A stretch of DNA of 64,000 bases from the NCBI GenBank assembly GCA_028293325.1, contig JAQGPA010000189.1, positions 1 to 64,000 of the forward strand. Direction: 5' to 3'. Numbering within the stretch: the stretch's first letter is position 1; every line of letters begins with the position of its first letter. Shown here one piece after another: positions 16,609 through 25,866 of this stretch. Under the pieces are notes generated by a model, which made no database searches, was not told where the DNA came from, and worked only from the letters and a program-made list of their open reading frames with translations. Both the position numbers and the translations under genes were made by a program. This DNA comes from Pedosphaera sp. (GTDB taxonomy: Bacteria > Verrucomicrobiota > Verrucomicrobiia > Limisphaerales > Pedosphaeraceae).

Positions 16609-18140
16609 TGGCGGAGGGCTTCACCGCAGCAGTCGAGTTACGCGAGCTGAGCAGGCGTTGCGGAAATGTGGCGGCCAATGCGGGGATAAATCTTCGGGTT
16701 GAACCGGGCACCATCCATGGTGTGATTGGCGAAAATGGCGCGGGTAAGTCCACGGCCATGAAGATCCTATACGGTGTCATGCAGCCGGATTCGGGGGATA
16801 TTTTCATTGATGGCAAGAAGTGCGTATGGACTTCGCCCACGGATGCCATCGCCATGGGGGTGGGAATGGTCCATCAACACTTCATGCTCGCCGGTCCCTA
16901 CTCCGCACTGGATAATATTCTGCTCGGGGCAGAGCCGCGCCGGTGGGGAATGATTGATCGCAAGCGGGCCCGGGCGCGATTGGAGGCGCTGGCCAGCCAG
17001 TACGGGTTGCCGGTGGACTGGGATCGACCGATCGAAGAATTGCCCGTGGGCATTCAGCAGCGCATTGAGATTCTGAAACTGCTTTATCGCGAGGCCAGAA
17101 TTCTCATTTTGGATGAACCCACCGCGGTATTGACACCGCAGGAAACGAATGATCTTTTCTGCAACTTGAAGAAACTCCGCAGTGAGGGCAAGACCATCCT
17201 GCTCATCACCCATAAGCTCAGGGAGGTGATGGCGTTTACTGACCGCGTCACCGTCTTCCGCGCCGGCAAGGTAACCGGTGAAGTTCAGACCGCACAAACC
17301 ACTCCCCAGGAACTCGCGAGTTTGATGGTGGGGCGGAAAGTGGTGCTGAATATTAATGTTTCGCCCGCGAGCCCGCGGCCCGAGCCGGCGATTGAGATCG
17401 CGGGCTTGAGCCTGGCCGGCGAGGGTGCGGGCAGCCGGCATTCGCTTTCAAATGTGAGCTTGCGGGTGAACCGTGGTGAAATTGTGGGTATTGCGGGAGT
17501 GGAAGGCAACGGCCAATCCGAGTTGTTGCAAGCGATGCTGCATCCGCGCGATGCCCGATGTCGAACCTCGGGCACAGTTCAATTTCTCAACGAGGACGTG
17601 ACAGCCTGGGAGGCTCTGAAAATTCGAGACTTGGGCGTGGCGGTCATTCCGCAGGATCGTCAGCATGAGGGACTGTTGCTGGAGCGACCGGTCAGCGAGA
17701 GTTTTCTGTTGGGGTTGCAAAGAAATCCGGCTTTCAGCCGTTGGGGTTTGCTGAATTCCGGGAACTGGCAGGCAGCCGCCACACGGGCCATGAAGGAATA
17801 TGATGTGCGCCCGGGAGATTTGACGATGCCAGCGGGGAGACTCTCCGGTGGGAATCAGCAAAAACTGATTGTGGCGCGCGAATTTCAGAGGCAGCCGCGG
17901 GTATTGATCGCCGCGCAGCCAACGCGCGGAGTGGATGTGGGGGCGATTGAGTTTATTCATGAGCGCATCGTCCGGGCGCGGGATGAAGGAGCGGGAGTGC
18001 TGCTCGTTTCCTTTGAGCTGGATGAGATTTTGGCTTTATCAGATCGCATCCTCGTGATGTACGAAGGGCGGATCGTGGCGGAATTCAACCGCGGCGGAGT
18101 TTCCGAGCGCGAGTTGGGATTAAAGATGGCCGGGTCATGA
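16608..18140 (+). CDS. Nucleoside/sugar-type ABC transporter ATP-binding protein (two nucleotide-binding domains)
   Basis: The 510-residue protein carries two ABC cassettes, as in the RbsA/YufO class. The first has Walker A GENGAGKST (about residue 45) and Walker B ILILDEPTAVLTP. The second has a degenerate Walker A (VEGNGQSE), signature LSGGNQQK and ALSDRILVMYEG near its end. It powers the adjoining BMP permeases in the membrane. Its stop codon overlaps the following permease start by four bases. Confidence 0.92.
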   Translation: MAEGFTAAVELRELSRRCGNVAANAGINLRVEPGTIHGVIGENGAGKSTAMKILYGVMQPDSGDIFIDGKKCVWTSPTDAIAMGVGMVHQHFMLAGPYSALDNILLGAEPRRWGMIDRKRARARLEALASQYGLPVDWDRPIEELPVGIQQRIEILKLLYREARILILDEPTAVLTPQETNDLFCNLKKLRSEGKTILLITHKLREVMAFTDRVTVFRAGKVTGEVQTAQTTPQELASLMVGRKVVLNINVSPASPRPEPAIEIAGLSLAGEGAGSRHSLSNVSLRVNRGEIVGIAGVEGNGQSELLQAMLHPRDARCRTSGTVQFLNEDVTAWEALKIRDLGVAVIPQDRQHEGLLLERPVSESFLLGLQRNPAFSRWGLLNSGNWQAAATRAMKEYDVRPGDLTMPAGRLSGGNQQKLIVAREFQRQPRVLIAAQPTRGVDVGAIEFIHERIVRARDEGAGVLLVSFELDEILALSDRILVMYEGRIVAEFNRGGVSERELGLKMAGS

Positions 18141-19162
18141 GAAAGATTCTTCAACCCATCTTGGCGGTGGTTTTGGGCCTGACGTTGGGGCTGGGCGTGA
18201 CCTGGATAGCGGGCGAGAGCCCGTGGCATGTGCTAAGAATTTTGGGGCGCGGCGCATTTGGGTCCAGCTATGATTTTGGGATGACTTTGTTTTATGCCAC
18301 GCCGTTGATTTTCACCGGACTTTCCGTGGCGGTGGCCTTTCACGCCGGACTTTTCAATATCGGCGCGGAGGGGCAACTCACTTTAGGCGCTCTGGCAGCG
18401 GCGGCGGTAGGCGCGCTCTGGCCCGGGTTGCCTGCGCCACTGGCTCCAGTGCTGGCCGGAGTGGCGGCGATTGTTGCCGGAACCTGTTGGGGAGCGATTC
18501 CCGGCTGGCTCCGCGCCCGACGCGGCAGCCATGAGGTCATCAACACCATCATGCTCAACTTTGTGGCGGCGGGCCTGGCGAGTTATGTGGCTCTTTATCT
18601 GTTAAAAAATCCGGATTCGCAAAATCCTGAAACCAGGCCGATGGGAGCGGGATATCTCATTCATCAATTTGGGTTTTTTGGCGGGGCGCCGGTGAGCGCG
18701 GCGCTGCCGCTGGCCGTGGGGACTGCGTTTCTCATTTGGATGTTGCTTTGGAAAACGGCCCTCGGTTTTGAAATTCGCGCCGTGGGACAGAGTGAATCGG
18801 CCGCGCGGGTGGCGGGAATCGATACCGGGAAGATCAGGATTCTGGCCATGGCAATTGCAGGCGGCTTGGCGGGGTTGGTGGGGATTGGCGAAGTGCTGGG
18901 AAACGCGGGAAAATTCAGATTGGGATTTTCGCCCGACTACGGATTTCTGGGCATCGCCGTGGCGCTGCTGGGACGGAACCAGCCGCTGGGGGTTGTGGCG
19001 GCGGCATTATTGTTTGGAGCGTTGCATAAAGGGACGGCGGATTTGGACATGGAGACCGAACATGTCACCCGCGAGTTATCACTAGTGCTGCAGGCGCTGA
19101 TTATTTTGTCCGTTTCCGCGGAGGGACTTTGGAGTTGGATGAAAAAGCGAGGTCAAACATGA
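18137..19162 (+). CDS. BMP-type ABC transporter permease 1 (YufP-like)
   Basis: About ten predicted membrane helices span the 341 residues. The block AVAFHAGLFNIGAEGQLTLG is the characteristic BPD_transp_2 motif, and GSHEVINTIMLNFVA is the loop that contacts the ATPase. It pairs with the following permease to form the channel for nucleosides. The ATGA overlap with the next gene indicates translational coupling. Confidence 0.9.
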   Translation: MRKILQPILAVVLGLTLGLGVTWIAGESPWHVLRILGRGAFGSSYDFGMTLFYATPLIFTGLSVAVAFHAGLFNIGAEGQLTLGALAAAAVGALWPGLPAPLAPVLAGVAAIVAGTCWGAIPGWLRARRGSHEVINTIMLNFVAAGLASYVALYLLKNPDSQNPETRPMGAGYLIHQFGFFGGAPVSAALPLAVGTAFLIWMLLWKTALGFEIRAVGQSESAARVAGIDTGKIRILAMAIAGGLAGLVGIGEVLGNAGKFRLGFSPDYGFLGIAVALLGRNQPLGVVAAALLFGALHKGTADLDMETEHVTRELSLVLQALIILSVSAEGLWSWMKKRGQT

Positions 19163-20031
19163 TGATGCAAATTTTCGCCTCGACACTGCGCGTTTCGACG
19201 CCACTGATTTTTGCCGCGCTCGGCGGCATGTTCAGCGAGCGGGCGGGGGTGGTCAATATAGCATTGGAGGGAATCATGCTGATCGGGGCATTTGGCGCGG
19301 CGGTGGGAACGCTGGTCACACATTCGCCGTGGCTGGGGGCGGGCTGCGGCATCGGCGCCGGCGTGATGCTGGCGGCCATTTACGGGCTGTTTGTGATTCG
19401 CCTGCGCGCCAATCAAATTGTGGCCGGCATGGCCATTAATATGTTGGCGATGGGATTGACGCCTTTTCTGTGCAAAACACTTTATGACGTAACCGGCTCA
19501 ACTCCGGCGGTGCCTATCAGCGAACGGTTTCAATCGGCACCGCTTTACCTGAGTTGGGGTTTGGTGCTGGTCTGTTGGTTTTGGATGAAGTACACGCCGG
19601 CGGGACTGTGGGTGAGCTTCGCCGGTGAACATCCCGAGGCGCTGGACGCGGCAGGTGTGCGCGTCAATCGCGTGCGCTGGGCAGCGGTTTTATTGAGCGG
19701 CGTGCTGGCCGGGATGGGTGGCGCTTCGCTTTCCATTTTCCTATCCTCTTCATTTTCCAGGAATATGACAGCGGGACGCGGCTTCATTGCCTTGGCGGCG
19801 CTTATCTTTGGAAAATGGAAACCGGTGCCAACGGCCATTGCGTGTCTGCTTTTTGGTTTTACCGAGGCGGTGCAAATTCGACTGCAAGGGGTGATCCTTT
19901 GGGGCACGGAACCAATCCCGGTACAGTTTATCCAAATTCTGCCATATATAGTGACGGTCCTGGTGCTGGCCGGATTTGTGGGCCACTCCCGCGCGCCCAA
20001 GGCGCTGGGCGAGCCGTTTCGCCGGGGTTAA
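19159..20031 (+). CDS. BMP-type ABC transporter permease 2 (YufQ-like)
   Basis: The 290-residue protein begins at the ATG that overlaps the previous stop codon (ATGATG at 19159). It contains ALGGMFSERAGVVNIALEGI, the standard motif of the second BPD_transp_2 permease, plus LRANQIVAGMAINMLA. About eight membrane helices are visible. It completes the import operon. Confidence 0.9.
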   Translation: MMMQIFASTLRVSTPLIFAALGGMFSERAGVVNIALEGIMLIGAFGAAVGTLVTHSPWLGAGCGIGAGVMLAAIYGLFVIRLRANQIVAGMAINMLAMGLTPFLCKTLYDVTGSTPAVPISERFQSAPLYLSWGLVLVCWFWMKYTPAGLWVSFAGEHPEALDAAGVRVNRVRWAAVLLSGVLAGMGGASLSIFLSSSFSRNMTAGRGFIALAALIFGKWKPVPTAIACLLFGFTEAVQIRLQGVILWGTEPIPVQFIQILPYIVTVLVLAGFVGHSRAPKALGEPFRRG

Positions 20032-20127
20032 ATAACCGGTCAAGCTGGAATTTCTCACAGCAAAGTTCACATTTGCTGACACAGCTTGCGCTAAAGCACA
20101 GGTTCCATTAATTTCTCCGCTTTGATG

Positions 20128-20147
20128 CCTTCGGGTGGGCCCGAAGG
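20128..20147. terminator. Strong hairpin between the nucleoside ABC operon and dapL
   Basis: CCTTCGGG (20128-20135), loop TGGG, CCCGAAGG (20140-20147) is a perfect 8-bp stem followed by TTGGTTTT. It may end the upstream operon. Because dapL starts only 23 bases later, it would also sit in the dapL leader if the promoter lies upstream, so a 5'-UTR regulatory role is an alternative. Confidence 0.5.
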
Positions 20148-20170
20148 TTGGTTTTAACGCGTTTATTAAA

Positions 20171-21418
20171 ATGTCCGACACTTATATTCAGAATCTGTTT
20201 GCCGAACGTATCGGCGGTCGCCAGTACGGGAAATCCACCGCCATCTATAAATTTGAAAAGATTAAACGCGCCAAACGCGCGGCGCTGCTGGCAAATCCCG
20301 GCGCGGAGATCATCGACATGGGAGTGGGTGAGCCGGACGAAATGGCGTTTCCTGAGGTGGTGGCAAAGTTGCACGAAGAAGCGCGGAAGCCAGAAAATCG
20401 CGGCTATGCCGACAACGGCGATGGCGCGTTGAAACAAGCGGCGGCGATTTATTTGGAGCGGGTTTGCGGGGTCAAGGGCATCAATCCCGAAACCGAAGTC
20501 ATGCATTCCATCGGCAGCAAGGCGGCGCTGTCCATTTTGCCGGCGGCGTTAATTAATCCCGGTGATTATGTGCTCATGACGACGCCGGGCTATCCGGTTT
20601 TTGGCACACATGCCAAATATTATGGCGGCTTGGTGCATAATTTGCCGCTGACCGAAGCTAATCATTTTTTACCGGATCTTGACAGCATTCCGCAGGAGGT
20701 TCTCAGCAAGGCAAAAGTGTTGGTGTTGAATTATCCCAACAATCCGACGGGCGCGAGCGCCACACCGGCTTTTTTCGCCAAGGTCGTTGAATTTGCCCGG
20801 CGGAATAATTTGGTGGTCCTTCATGACGCGGCGTACGCGGCATTGGTGTTTGACGGGAAGCCGTTGAGCTTTTTGGCCACACCCGGCGCGAAGGAAGTGG
20901 GCATTGAACTGCATTCCACGAGCAAGACATTTAACATGACCGGTTGGCGCTGTGGCTTTGTAGCCGGCAACGAGCTGCTGGTGAAGGCGTATGGCGATGT
21001 GAAGGACAATACGGATTCGGGCCAGTTCCTGGCCATTCAGCATGCGGGGGCATACTGTTTTGAGCATCCCGAGATCACGGAAAAGATTGCCGCCAAATAT
21101 TCGCGGCGGATGGATGCGTTGGTGAAGGTGCTGGGCAACGCGGGTTTCAGCGCCCGGAAGCCAAAAGGTTCCTTCTTTCTTTATGTGAAAGCACCGCGCG
21201 TCGCAACCAAACCGGACGGCGCCCGCGTGGAATTCAAAAATGCGGAGGAAGTTTCGCAGTGGCTGATCACGGAGAAGCTGATATCCACCGTGCCGTGGGA
21301 TGATGCTTGCGCTTATTTGCGGTTCAGCGTAACGTTTGCGGCGAAAGACCCCGCTGATGAACAACGCGTGCTGGCCGAAGTTGCCAGCCGCCTGGGCGGA
21401 GTCCGGTTTGACTTTTGA
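20171..21418 (+). CDS. dapL: LL-diaminopimelate aminotransferase
   Basis: This PLP enzyme converts tetrahydrodipicolinate directly to LL-diaminopimelate, bypassing the succinylase route of lysine and peptidoglycan precursor synthesis; it is typical of Chlamydiae and Verrucomicrobia. The fold-type I PLP lysine is Lys252 in STSKTFNMTGWR. LNYPNNPTGASA and HDAAYAALVFDG are the cofactor-binding segments. The start MSDTYIQNLF at ATG 20171 is preferred to an upstream one because the hairpin occupies the intervening DNA. Confidence 0.88.
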   Translation: MSDTYIQNLFAERIGGRQYGKSTAIYKFEKIKRAKRAALLANPGAEIIDMGVGEPDEMAFPEVVAKLHEEARKPENRGYADNGDGALKQAAAIYLERVCGVKGINPETEVMHSIGSKAALSILPAALINPGDYVLMTTPGYPVFGTHAKYYGGLVHNLPLTEANHFLPDLDSIPQEVLSKAKVLVLNYPNNPTGASATPAFFAKVVEFARRNNLVVLHDAAYAALVFDGKPLSFLATPGAKEVGIELHSTSKTFNMTGWRCGFVAGNELLVKAYGDVKDNTDSGQFLAIQHAGAYCFEHPEITEKIAAKYSRRMDALVKVLGNAGFSARKPKGSFFLYVKAPRVATKPDGARVEFKNAEEVSQWLITEKLISTVPWDDACAYLRFSVTFAAKDPADEQRVLAEVASRLGGVRFDF

Positions 21419-21471
21419 AGGCAGCGGAACGCACCCTAACACGGTGGCCGGGAACTGTGGGAAATGTCACC

Positions 21472-21870
21472 ATGACACACCAACCCAACGCGGTTACGCA
21501 GAAGCATATTCTGGTGGTGGATGACAATGTGGAGCTGGCGCAGACCTATAAGGAACTGTTTGAAGCCCACGATTACCAGGCGTCCATTGCCGCCAACGGT
21601 GTCCTCGCCCTCAAGCTGCTCTTGAACGCGGAGTTTGATGCCATTCTCTGCGACTTAAGCATGCCGCAACTGGAAGGGGACATGTTTTATCTCACCGTGG
21701 AGCGCGTCCGGCCGCAACTGGCCAGGCGGTTTGTTTTCGTCACCGGCAACGCGGGCAACCCGAAGTACGAGGCATTTCTCGAGAATGTGGAATGCCCGGT
21801 GCTTTACAAACCGGTGTCCATCGATAAGTTGTTGGAGGCTTTACGCGGGGTATTTCCCCAGCCAGCCTAA
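21472..21870 (+). CDS. Single-domain response regulator (receiver only)
   Basis: From ATG 21472 the product is 132 residues, all of it a CheY-like receiver: ILVVDDNVELAQ (acidic pocket), ILCDLSMPQLEG with the phosphorylatable Asp, RRFVFVTGNAG, and VLYKPVSIDKL with the conserved Lys. There is no output domain, so it would act by protein contact or in a phosphorelay. No kinase is adjacent; the nearest hybrid kinase in the window is at 36066-38330. A short leader ORF and a DUF2127 gene follow on the same strand. Confidence 0.85.
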   Translation: MTHQPNAVTQKHILVVDDNVELAQTYKELFEAHDYQASIAANGVLALKLLLNAEFDAILCDLSMPQLEGDMFYLTVERVRPQLARRFVFVTGNAGNPKYEAFLENVECPVLYKPVSIDKLLEALRGVFPQPA

Positions 21871-21881
21871 AAAGGAGAGTC

Positions 21882-21977
21882 ATGACATTACAGAAAGTTC
21901 ATCAAGCCAGCAGTGTCGATTCGTGCCGCGGCGGGAATTACATGAACAAACCACCGGTGGGAGCGTCAAATCCGTGA
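21882..21977 (+). CDS. 31-codon small ORF, possible leader peptide
   Basis: ATG 21882 is preceded by a near-perfect ribosome binding site (AAAGGAGAG, about five bases away). The frame encodes MTLQKVHQASSVDSC followed by 16 more residues and ends at TGA 21975-21977. That stop overlaps GTG 21974 as GTGA, the start chosen for the DUF2127 gene. The layout points to a translated small ORF that couples translation of the next gene. No similarity to a known peptide is recognised. Confidence 0.45.
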   Translation: MTLQKVHQASSVDSCRGGNYMNKPPVGASNP

Positions 21978-22519
21978 GGATTTTGCAGGAATCGGTTAAA
22001 GTCGTGAACAAAACAGAAACTGAACATCATTCCGCGCCCTTCGGCTTGCGTACGGTGGCGGTCTTTGAATTCGTCAAGGGCCTGCTGGTGTTGCTCGTGG
22101 GCGTGGGAGTGCTATCGCTGATCCACCGGGATGTTCAGTTCGAGGCGGAGCGGATTGTGGAGTGGCTGCACTTCAATCCAGCCCGGCATTACCCGGCGGT
22201 TTTCATTGAGCTTGCCTCCCGACTGACGGACCAAAGGCTCTGGCTGCTTGCCGGTGGCGCGATGCTCTATGCGATCATCCGATTTGTGGAAACATATGGT
22301 TTGTGGCACGCACGGCCTTGGGCGGAATGGTTTGCTGTTATTTCGGCGGGCCTGTATCTGCCCATTGAGGTTGTGCATGCCTATAACAAAAAAAGCCTGA
22401 TCGGCACGGGCGTGTTTTTGCTCAATCTGGCCATTGTTTTATATCTCGGGCGCCTGCTCCTGCTCAATCATCGAAGGCGGCTGGAGCAGATGCGGCAGAA
22501 GCAGGCCGCGGATGCATAA
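21974..22519 (+). CDS. DUF2127-family membrane protein
   Basis: The protein (about 181 residues from GTG 21974) has the DUF2127 layout: LRTVAVFEFVKGLLVLLVG helix, a periplasmic-type loop, LLAGGAMLYAIIRFVETYGLW, EWFAVISAGLYLPIEV and a last helix before a basic tail. There is no in-frame ATG; GTG 22004 is the other possible start. The function of DUF2127 is unknown. The GTGA overlap with the small ORF suggests translational coupling. Confidence 0.72.
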   Translation: MRILQESVKVVNKTETEHHSAPFGLRTVAVFEFVKGLLVLLVGVGVLSLIHRDVQFEAERIVEWLHFNPARHYPAVFIELASRLTDQRLWLLAGGAMLYAIIRFVETYGLWHARPWAEWFAVISAGLYLPIEVVHAYNKKSLIGTGVFLLNLAIVLYLGRLLLLNHRRRLEQMRQKQAADA

Positions 22520-22657
22520 CTGCAGAAATTGGAGTGTGAACCAAGGAATTCTGGAGATGTGCCGACGCAAAGTCGAGGTTAAGATTTGAGGTTTTCCCTT
22601 ACCAGCAAAACCGGCTTGAGCTTGAGGGGCGGGCTTGGCATGTTTGCGGTTTGGGTG

Positions 22658-22741
22658 GCGCGAGTGGTGAAATGGCAGACACGCCAGACTTAGGATCTGG
22701 TCCCGTAAGGGGTGGAGGTTCAAGTCCTCTCTCGCGCACCA
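22658..22741 (+). tRNA. tRNA-Leu (anticodon UAG)
   Basis: A full class II cloverleaf can be drawn. The acceptor stem pairs GCGCGAG (22658-22664) with CTCGCGC (22731-22737), then A and the encoded CCA to 22741. The anticodon stem CCAGA/TCTGG encloses CTTAGGA with anticodon TAG. The long variable arm TCCCGTAAGGG and the GTTCAAGT T-loop are those of tRNA-Leu. Confidence 0.95.
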
Positions 22742-22857
22742 TTTAATACTCCACCAATTTTTGTCGCATGGCGGCGAAGGCGATTCTGCGGCTTCCTGCG
22801 GGGACAGGGCAAAGGAGCGGAGCTTTTCCAAGCATTGAGCAGCACAGGTGATGTTTC

Positions 22858-24510
22858 CTACACGGCCTCGCGGTAGCAAAACGTCATGAACAGGCCGAGG
22901 CCGAGCACCAATGCGGGCCAAATCCAACGGGCGGCCGGTTGCGGGAAGAGGCCGCGCAGGCTCAGCCAGCGCACCGCGCCGGCGAACAGTCCGAACGCGC
23001 CAAACACGGCGTGCTGCACGTTGATCAGACGGGTTAAGGGAACGTCAGCGGCGAGCGTGGAATGGGCGTGGCCGAGCAACAGCAGGCTGCCCAACATCAT
23101 AATCACGGGCAGCGTGTAACCCAGGGGACGCCAGAAGTCCGGGCGGCGGCCATCGCGCCAACCGAGCCACGCGAGTAGCAGGATCATGCCTGCGCCCAAT
23201 TGATGCTCGAAGAGTTGTGGATCACCGAGTGCGCGCCAGAGCGAAACGCGGCGCAGCCACCAGATCTCGGGATCGCTCGCGACAGCGATAAACGCCGCGA
23301 ACGGCACGAGCAGCCAAGGCCAGATTCGCCCGGACCAAAGACCCGTTCGCCCGCCTGCGCCCTGCGCGAGCCAGCAAAGGCCGAGCAAACAAACCATCAG
23401 GCCCGAACAATGATGTGTGAATTCCGCGTAGTGAAGGTCGGCCAGCGTGCGCGTCGGGGCGCCGTAGAATCCCGCCGGATTGGGAATATCCATGGCCGGA
23501 ACGCGCGGGGATGTCAACGCGCGCTGCTGTGGTTCCGTCAACTTCAACGACTGGTTCCCGCCTGGCGGCGAGACTGAAGCAAGAATTCCCGCCACGGCCA
23601 ACACGAGCAAGCCCGCCGTTACTTCCAGTTCCAGCATCCGACCAAACCGCTGCAGAATCGGGCCTTTCGGAATCTCGTTGTGTGAATCACGAAGTGATAG
23701 CAGACCCGGGCGAATGATCCAGTGATTCACCAGTCCCGCAAAGAACGCGGGAATCAACAAGGTCAGTTTTACGAGCAGCGTCAGTCCGTAAGCGGAGGTA
23801 AACAGCGCGTCCGGGCCGCCCACGAAACGGCAGGCGGCGATCACGCCCGAGAGCAACAGCGACGAAACCGCGACGAGCGCGACCGGCGAAAACCGCCGGA
23901 CGATTTTGGCCAGCACGGCCAGATTGTAGCGGTCGGTGGCGCGCTGGATTTGCCCACGCAGGGCGAGCAGATGGAACAGCACCCCGAGCCAGACGGAGAC
24001 GGCGCAAAGGTGCATGATTTGCACGAGGATGGCGGTGCGGCGATTGAACGGTTGCGCGGCGGCGTGACTGACGAGGGCGGTCAGGATGATTGCGGTGACG
24101 GCCAGAATGCCGATGGCCCACCAACTGCCGCGCCGCGCCGGATGGCGCCAGGCGATTGCGGCGATCACGAGCAACACCCCGGCGCGGGCGAGCGAGAACT
24201 GGCCGACATGTGTCCGGGTTGCAAACCGGAAGACTTCGGACAAGGGCATTCCGACAAATACGGTTTGGCCGCGCCCTTCGGCCACTTGCACGAACAGATC
24301 GAGCAACGTGGCCAGCGCCGTCACTGCGGCGCCGCAAACAACCCAGCGTGCGGCGCTTTGTCGCATCGCCCGGGCAAAGTCAGGGCCTTCAGGCAGAGGC
24401 CGGCCCGCCGACTTCATCGCGGGTTCGAGCAGGCCGAGCACAAGCAAGGGGCCGCTGGTCACCAGAATCAGCCCCCACAAAGCAATCGCGTGAAGCAGTG
24501 AGTGTTCCAT
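22858..24510 (-). CDS. copD: CopD-domain copper resistance membrane protein
   Basis: The 550-residue protein has about twelve or more membrane helices. The N-terminal half matches CopD: QPFNRRTAILVQIMHLCAVSVWLG, with the conserved His, and VNHWIIRPGLLSL. The C-terminal half is a second set of helices with GAGMILLLAWLGWRDGRR and a histidine pair (GHAHSTLA). CopD takes copper across the inner membrane, usually with CopC as periplasmic carrier. It follows copC by 29 bases on the same strand. Confidence 0.82.
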   Translation of the reverse strand: MEHSLLHAIALWGLILVTSGPLLVLGLLEPAMKSAGRPLPEGPDFARAMRQSAARWVVCGAAVTALATLLDLFVQVAEGRGQTVFVGMPLSEVFRFATRTHVGQFSLARAGVLLVIAAIAWRHPARRGSWWAIGILAVTAIILTALVSHAAAQPFNRRTAILVQIMHLCAVSVWLGVLFHLLALRGQIQRATDRYNLAVLAKIVRRFSPVALVAVSSLLLSGVIAACRFVGGPDALFTSAYGLTLLVKLTLLIPAFFAGLVNHWIIRPGLLSLRDSHNEIPKGPILQRFGRMLELEVTAGLLVLAVAGILASVSPPGGNQSLKLTEPQQRALTSPRVPAMDIPNPAGFYGAPTRTLADLHYAEFTHHCSGLMVCLLGLCWLAQGAGGRTGLWSGRIWPWLLVPFAAFIAVASDPEIWWLRRVSLWRALGDPQLFEHQLGAGMILLLAWLGWRDGRRPDFWRPLGYTLPVIMMLGSLLLLGHAHSTLAADVPLTRLINVQHAVFGAFGLFAGAVRWLSLRGLFPQPAARWIWPALVLGLGLFMTFCYREAV

Positions 24511-24539
24511 GCCTCCAAATTTCAGTGGGGTTCACCGGG

Positions 24540-24977
24540 CTAACTGCTGAGCTTGCGGCCATCGATCACGCGAAAGTTGAATTGTCCCGGCGCGCTATGG
24601 CCATCCCGTGATAGCACGCGCCACTCCACGGCGTAAATGCCCTGTGGCAACGGGGCGACGGCAATGCGGAGATGCGTGTTATCGCCTGGAACGAGCATCG
24701 GCGTTCCGCGCGCGAAGTTGTGCTGCGCGCCGGGGGGCAAATTGACTTCGGTTGCGGAAATGACCATCACTGAGTTAAATCCGTCCTCCAACAATTCATT
24801 GAACCAAAGTTCGATTTGGGTGGGGGCGGTCGCCACCACCGCACCCGGCGCCGGGCGCGCCTGAACCAGGCTGGCGTGCGCGAGCGCCAGTTGCGGCCGG
24901 GCAATCATAAGCAGCAGGACCGACAGCAGGATGAATGCGGTGCCTTTCCCGGCTCCGGTTTGAAGCGCTGTTTTCAT
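24540..24977 (-). CDS. copC: Periplasmic copper-binding protein CopC
   Basis: The start at ATG 24977 is fixed by an AAGGAGG site at 24984-24990. A signal peptide (1-33) ends at LALA/HASL, so the mature protein starts with His, the N-terminal Cu(II) ligand of CopC. A second ligand region is SRDGHSAPGQFNF near the C-terminus. It is a beta-sandwich copper chaperone and heads the copC-copD operon. Confidence 0.88.
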   Translation of the reverse strand: MKTALQTGAGKGTAFILLSVLLLMIARPQLALAHASLVQARPAPGAVVATAPTQIELWFNELLEDGFNSVMVISATEVNLPPGAQHNFARGTPMLVPGDNTHLRIAVAPLPQGIYAVEWRVLSRDGHSAPGQFNFRVIDGRKLSS

Positions 24978-25147
24978 AACCAACCTCCTTATCAGGCAGC
25001 CTCGCCCGATTTGGTGGATTGTCAAAGGGGGTTTTTGCGAATTCTAATGCGGCAATGGTTGGTTGCGGCGGTGGCAGCGCATTTCGCCGCCATGGCTGCT
25101 TGCATTTATCCACCTTTGTCAGATATCCTCACGCTCTATTTATATTT

Positions 25148-25774
25148 ATGAAAAGAATGAATTGCTTTGTGCGAGGACTGGGTGTGGCGGTGGTCGTTGG
25201 GTTGGCGACGCAGGCCATGGCTGAGGGGGCGGCACCGCTGACGGCGTGGATCACACAATTGAAAGGGCAGGCCCGGTATTCCAGCGACGGCAAGACCTGG
25301 CTGCCACTCAAGCAGGGGGATGACATCAAAGCGGGTTATCTGATTCAAACGGCGGCGAAGTCCGCGGTGGAGATTCAGTTGGGTGAGCAGGAGGCCAAGT
25401 CAGGTGTGATGGCGGCCGGCACCAACGCATTGCATCTGTTTCAGAACTCAGTGTTGAGCGTGGATAAGTTGACGTCGGAGCAGGCGGAGACGAATGGCAC
25501 GGGGGAGACGATGTTGGATTTGCGCGCCGGACAAATGGCAGGCAATACCAGGCAACTGCCGGCCGGTTATAAGTTTGAGATCAAATTTCCCAGCGGGGTT
25601 GCGGGCGTTCGGGGGACAACTTCCTTTGTGATTAATGCCGCCGGCGGGGTGAAGGTACAGTCGGGTGAGGTGGTGGTGGCGAAGGTGGCTGCGGATGGCT
25701 CAGTGACTTCGCAAGTAGTGACCGCCAATCATGGCACGAGCCTGGATACAGGACCGTCAACCGGCGCGCCTTAA
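25148..25774 (+). CDS. Exported FecR-domain protein
   Basis: From ATG 25148 the product is 208 residues, with a signal peptide (1-25, ending AMA/E) and a FecR-like beta domain (about 45-165) whose core is FPSGVAGVRGTTSFVIN. Here it is not attached to an anti-sigma helix, and no sigma gene is adjacent, so it is a free secreted FecR-domain protein of the type common in Planctomycetes and Verrucomicrobia. It is divergent from copC. Confidence 0.78.
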   Translation: MKRMNCFVRGLGVAVVVGLATQAMAEGAAPLTAWITQLKGQARYSSDGKTWLPLKQGDDIKAGYLIQTAAKSAVEIQLGEQEAKSGVMAAGTNALHLFQNSVLSVDKLTSEQAETNGTGETMLDLRAGQMAGNTRQLPAGYKFEIKFPSGVAGVRGTTSFVINAAGGVKVQSGEVVVAKVAADGSVTSQVVTANHGTSLDTGPSTGAP

Positions 25775-25866
25775 TCGGTTGTCCAAGGGGTTCAAACCGC
25801 GGTGCCATTGCGTAAATTTTAAAAGGGAGCTGGGCGGTTGCTTGCGCGACGTCCGCGCTCCAGTTC

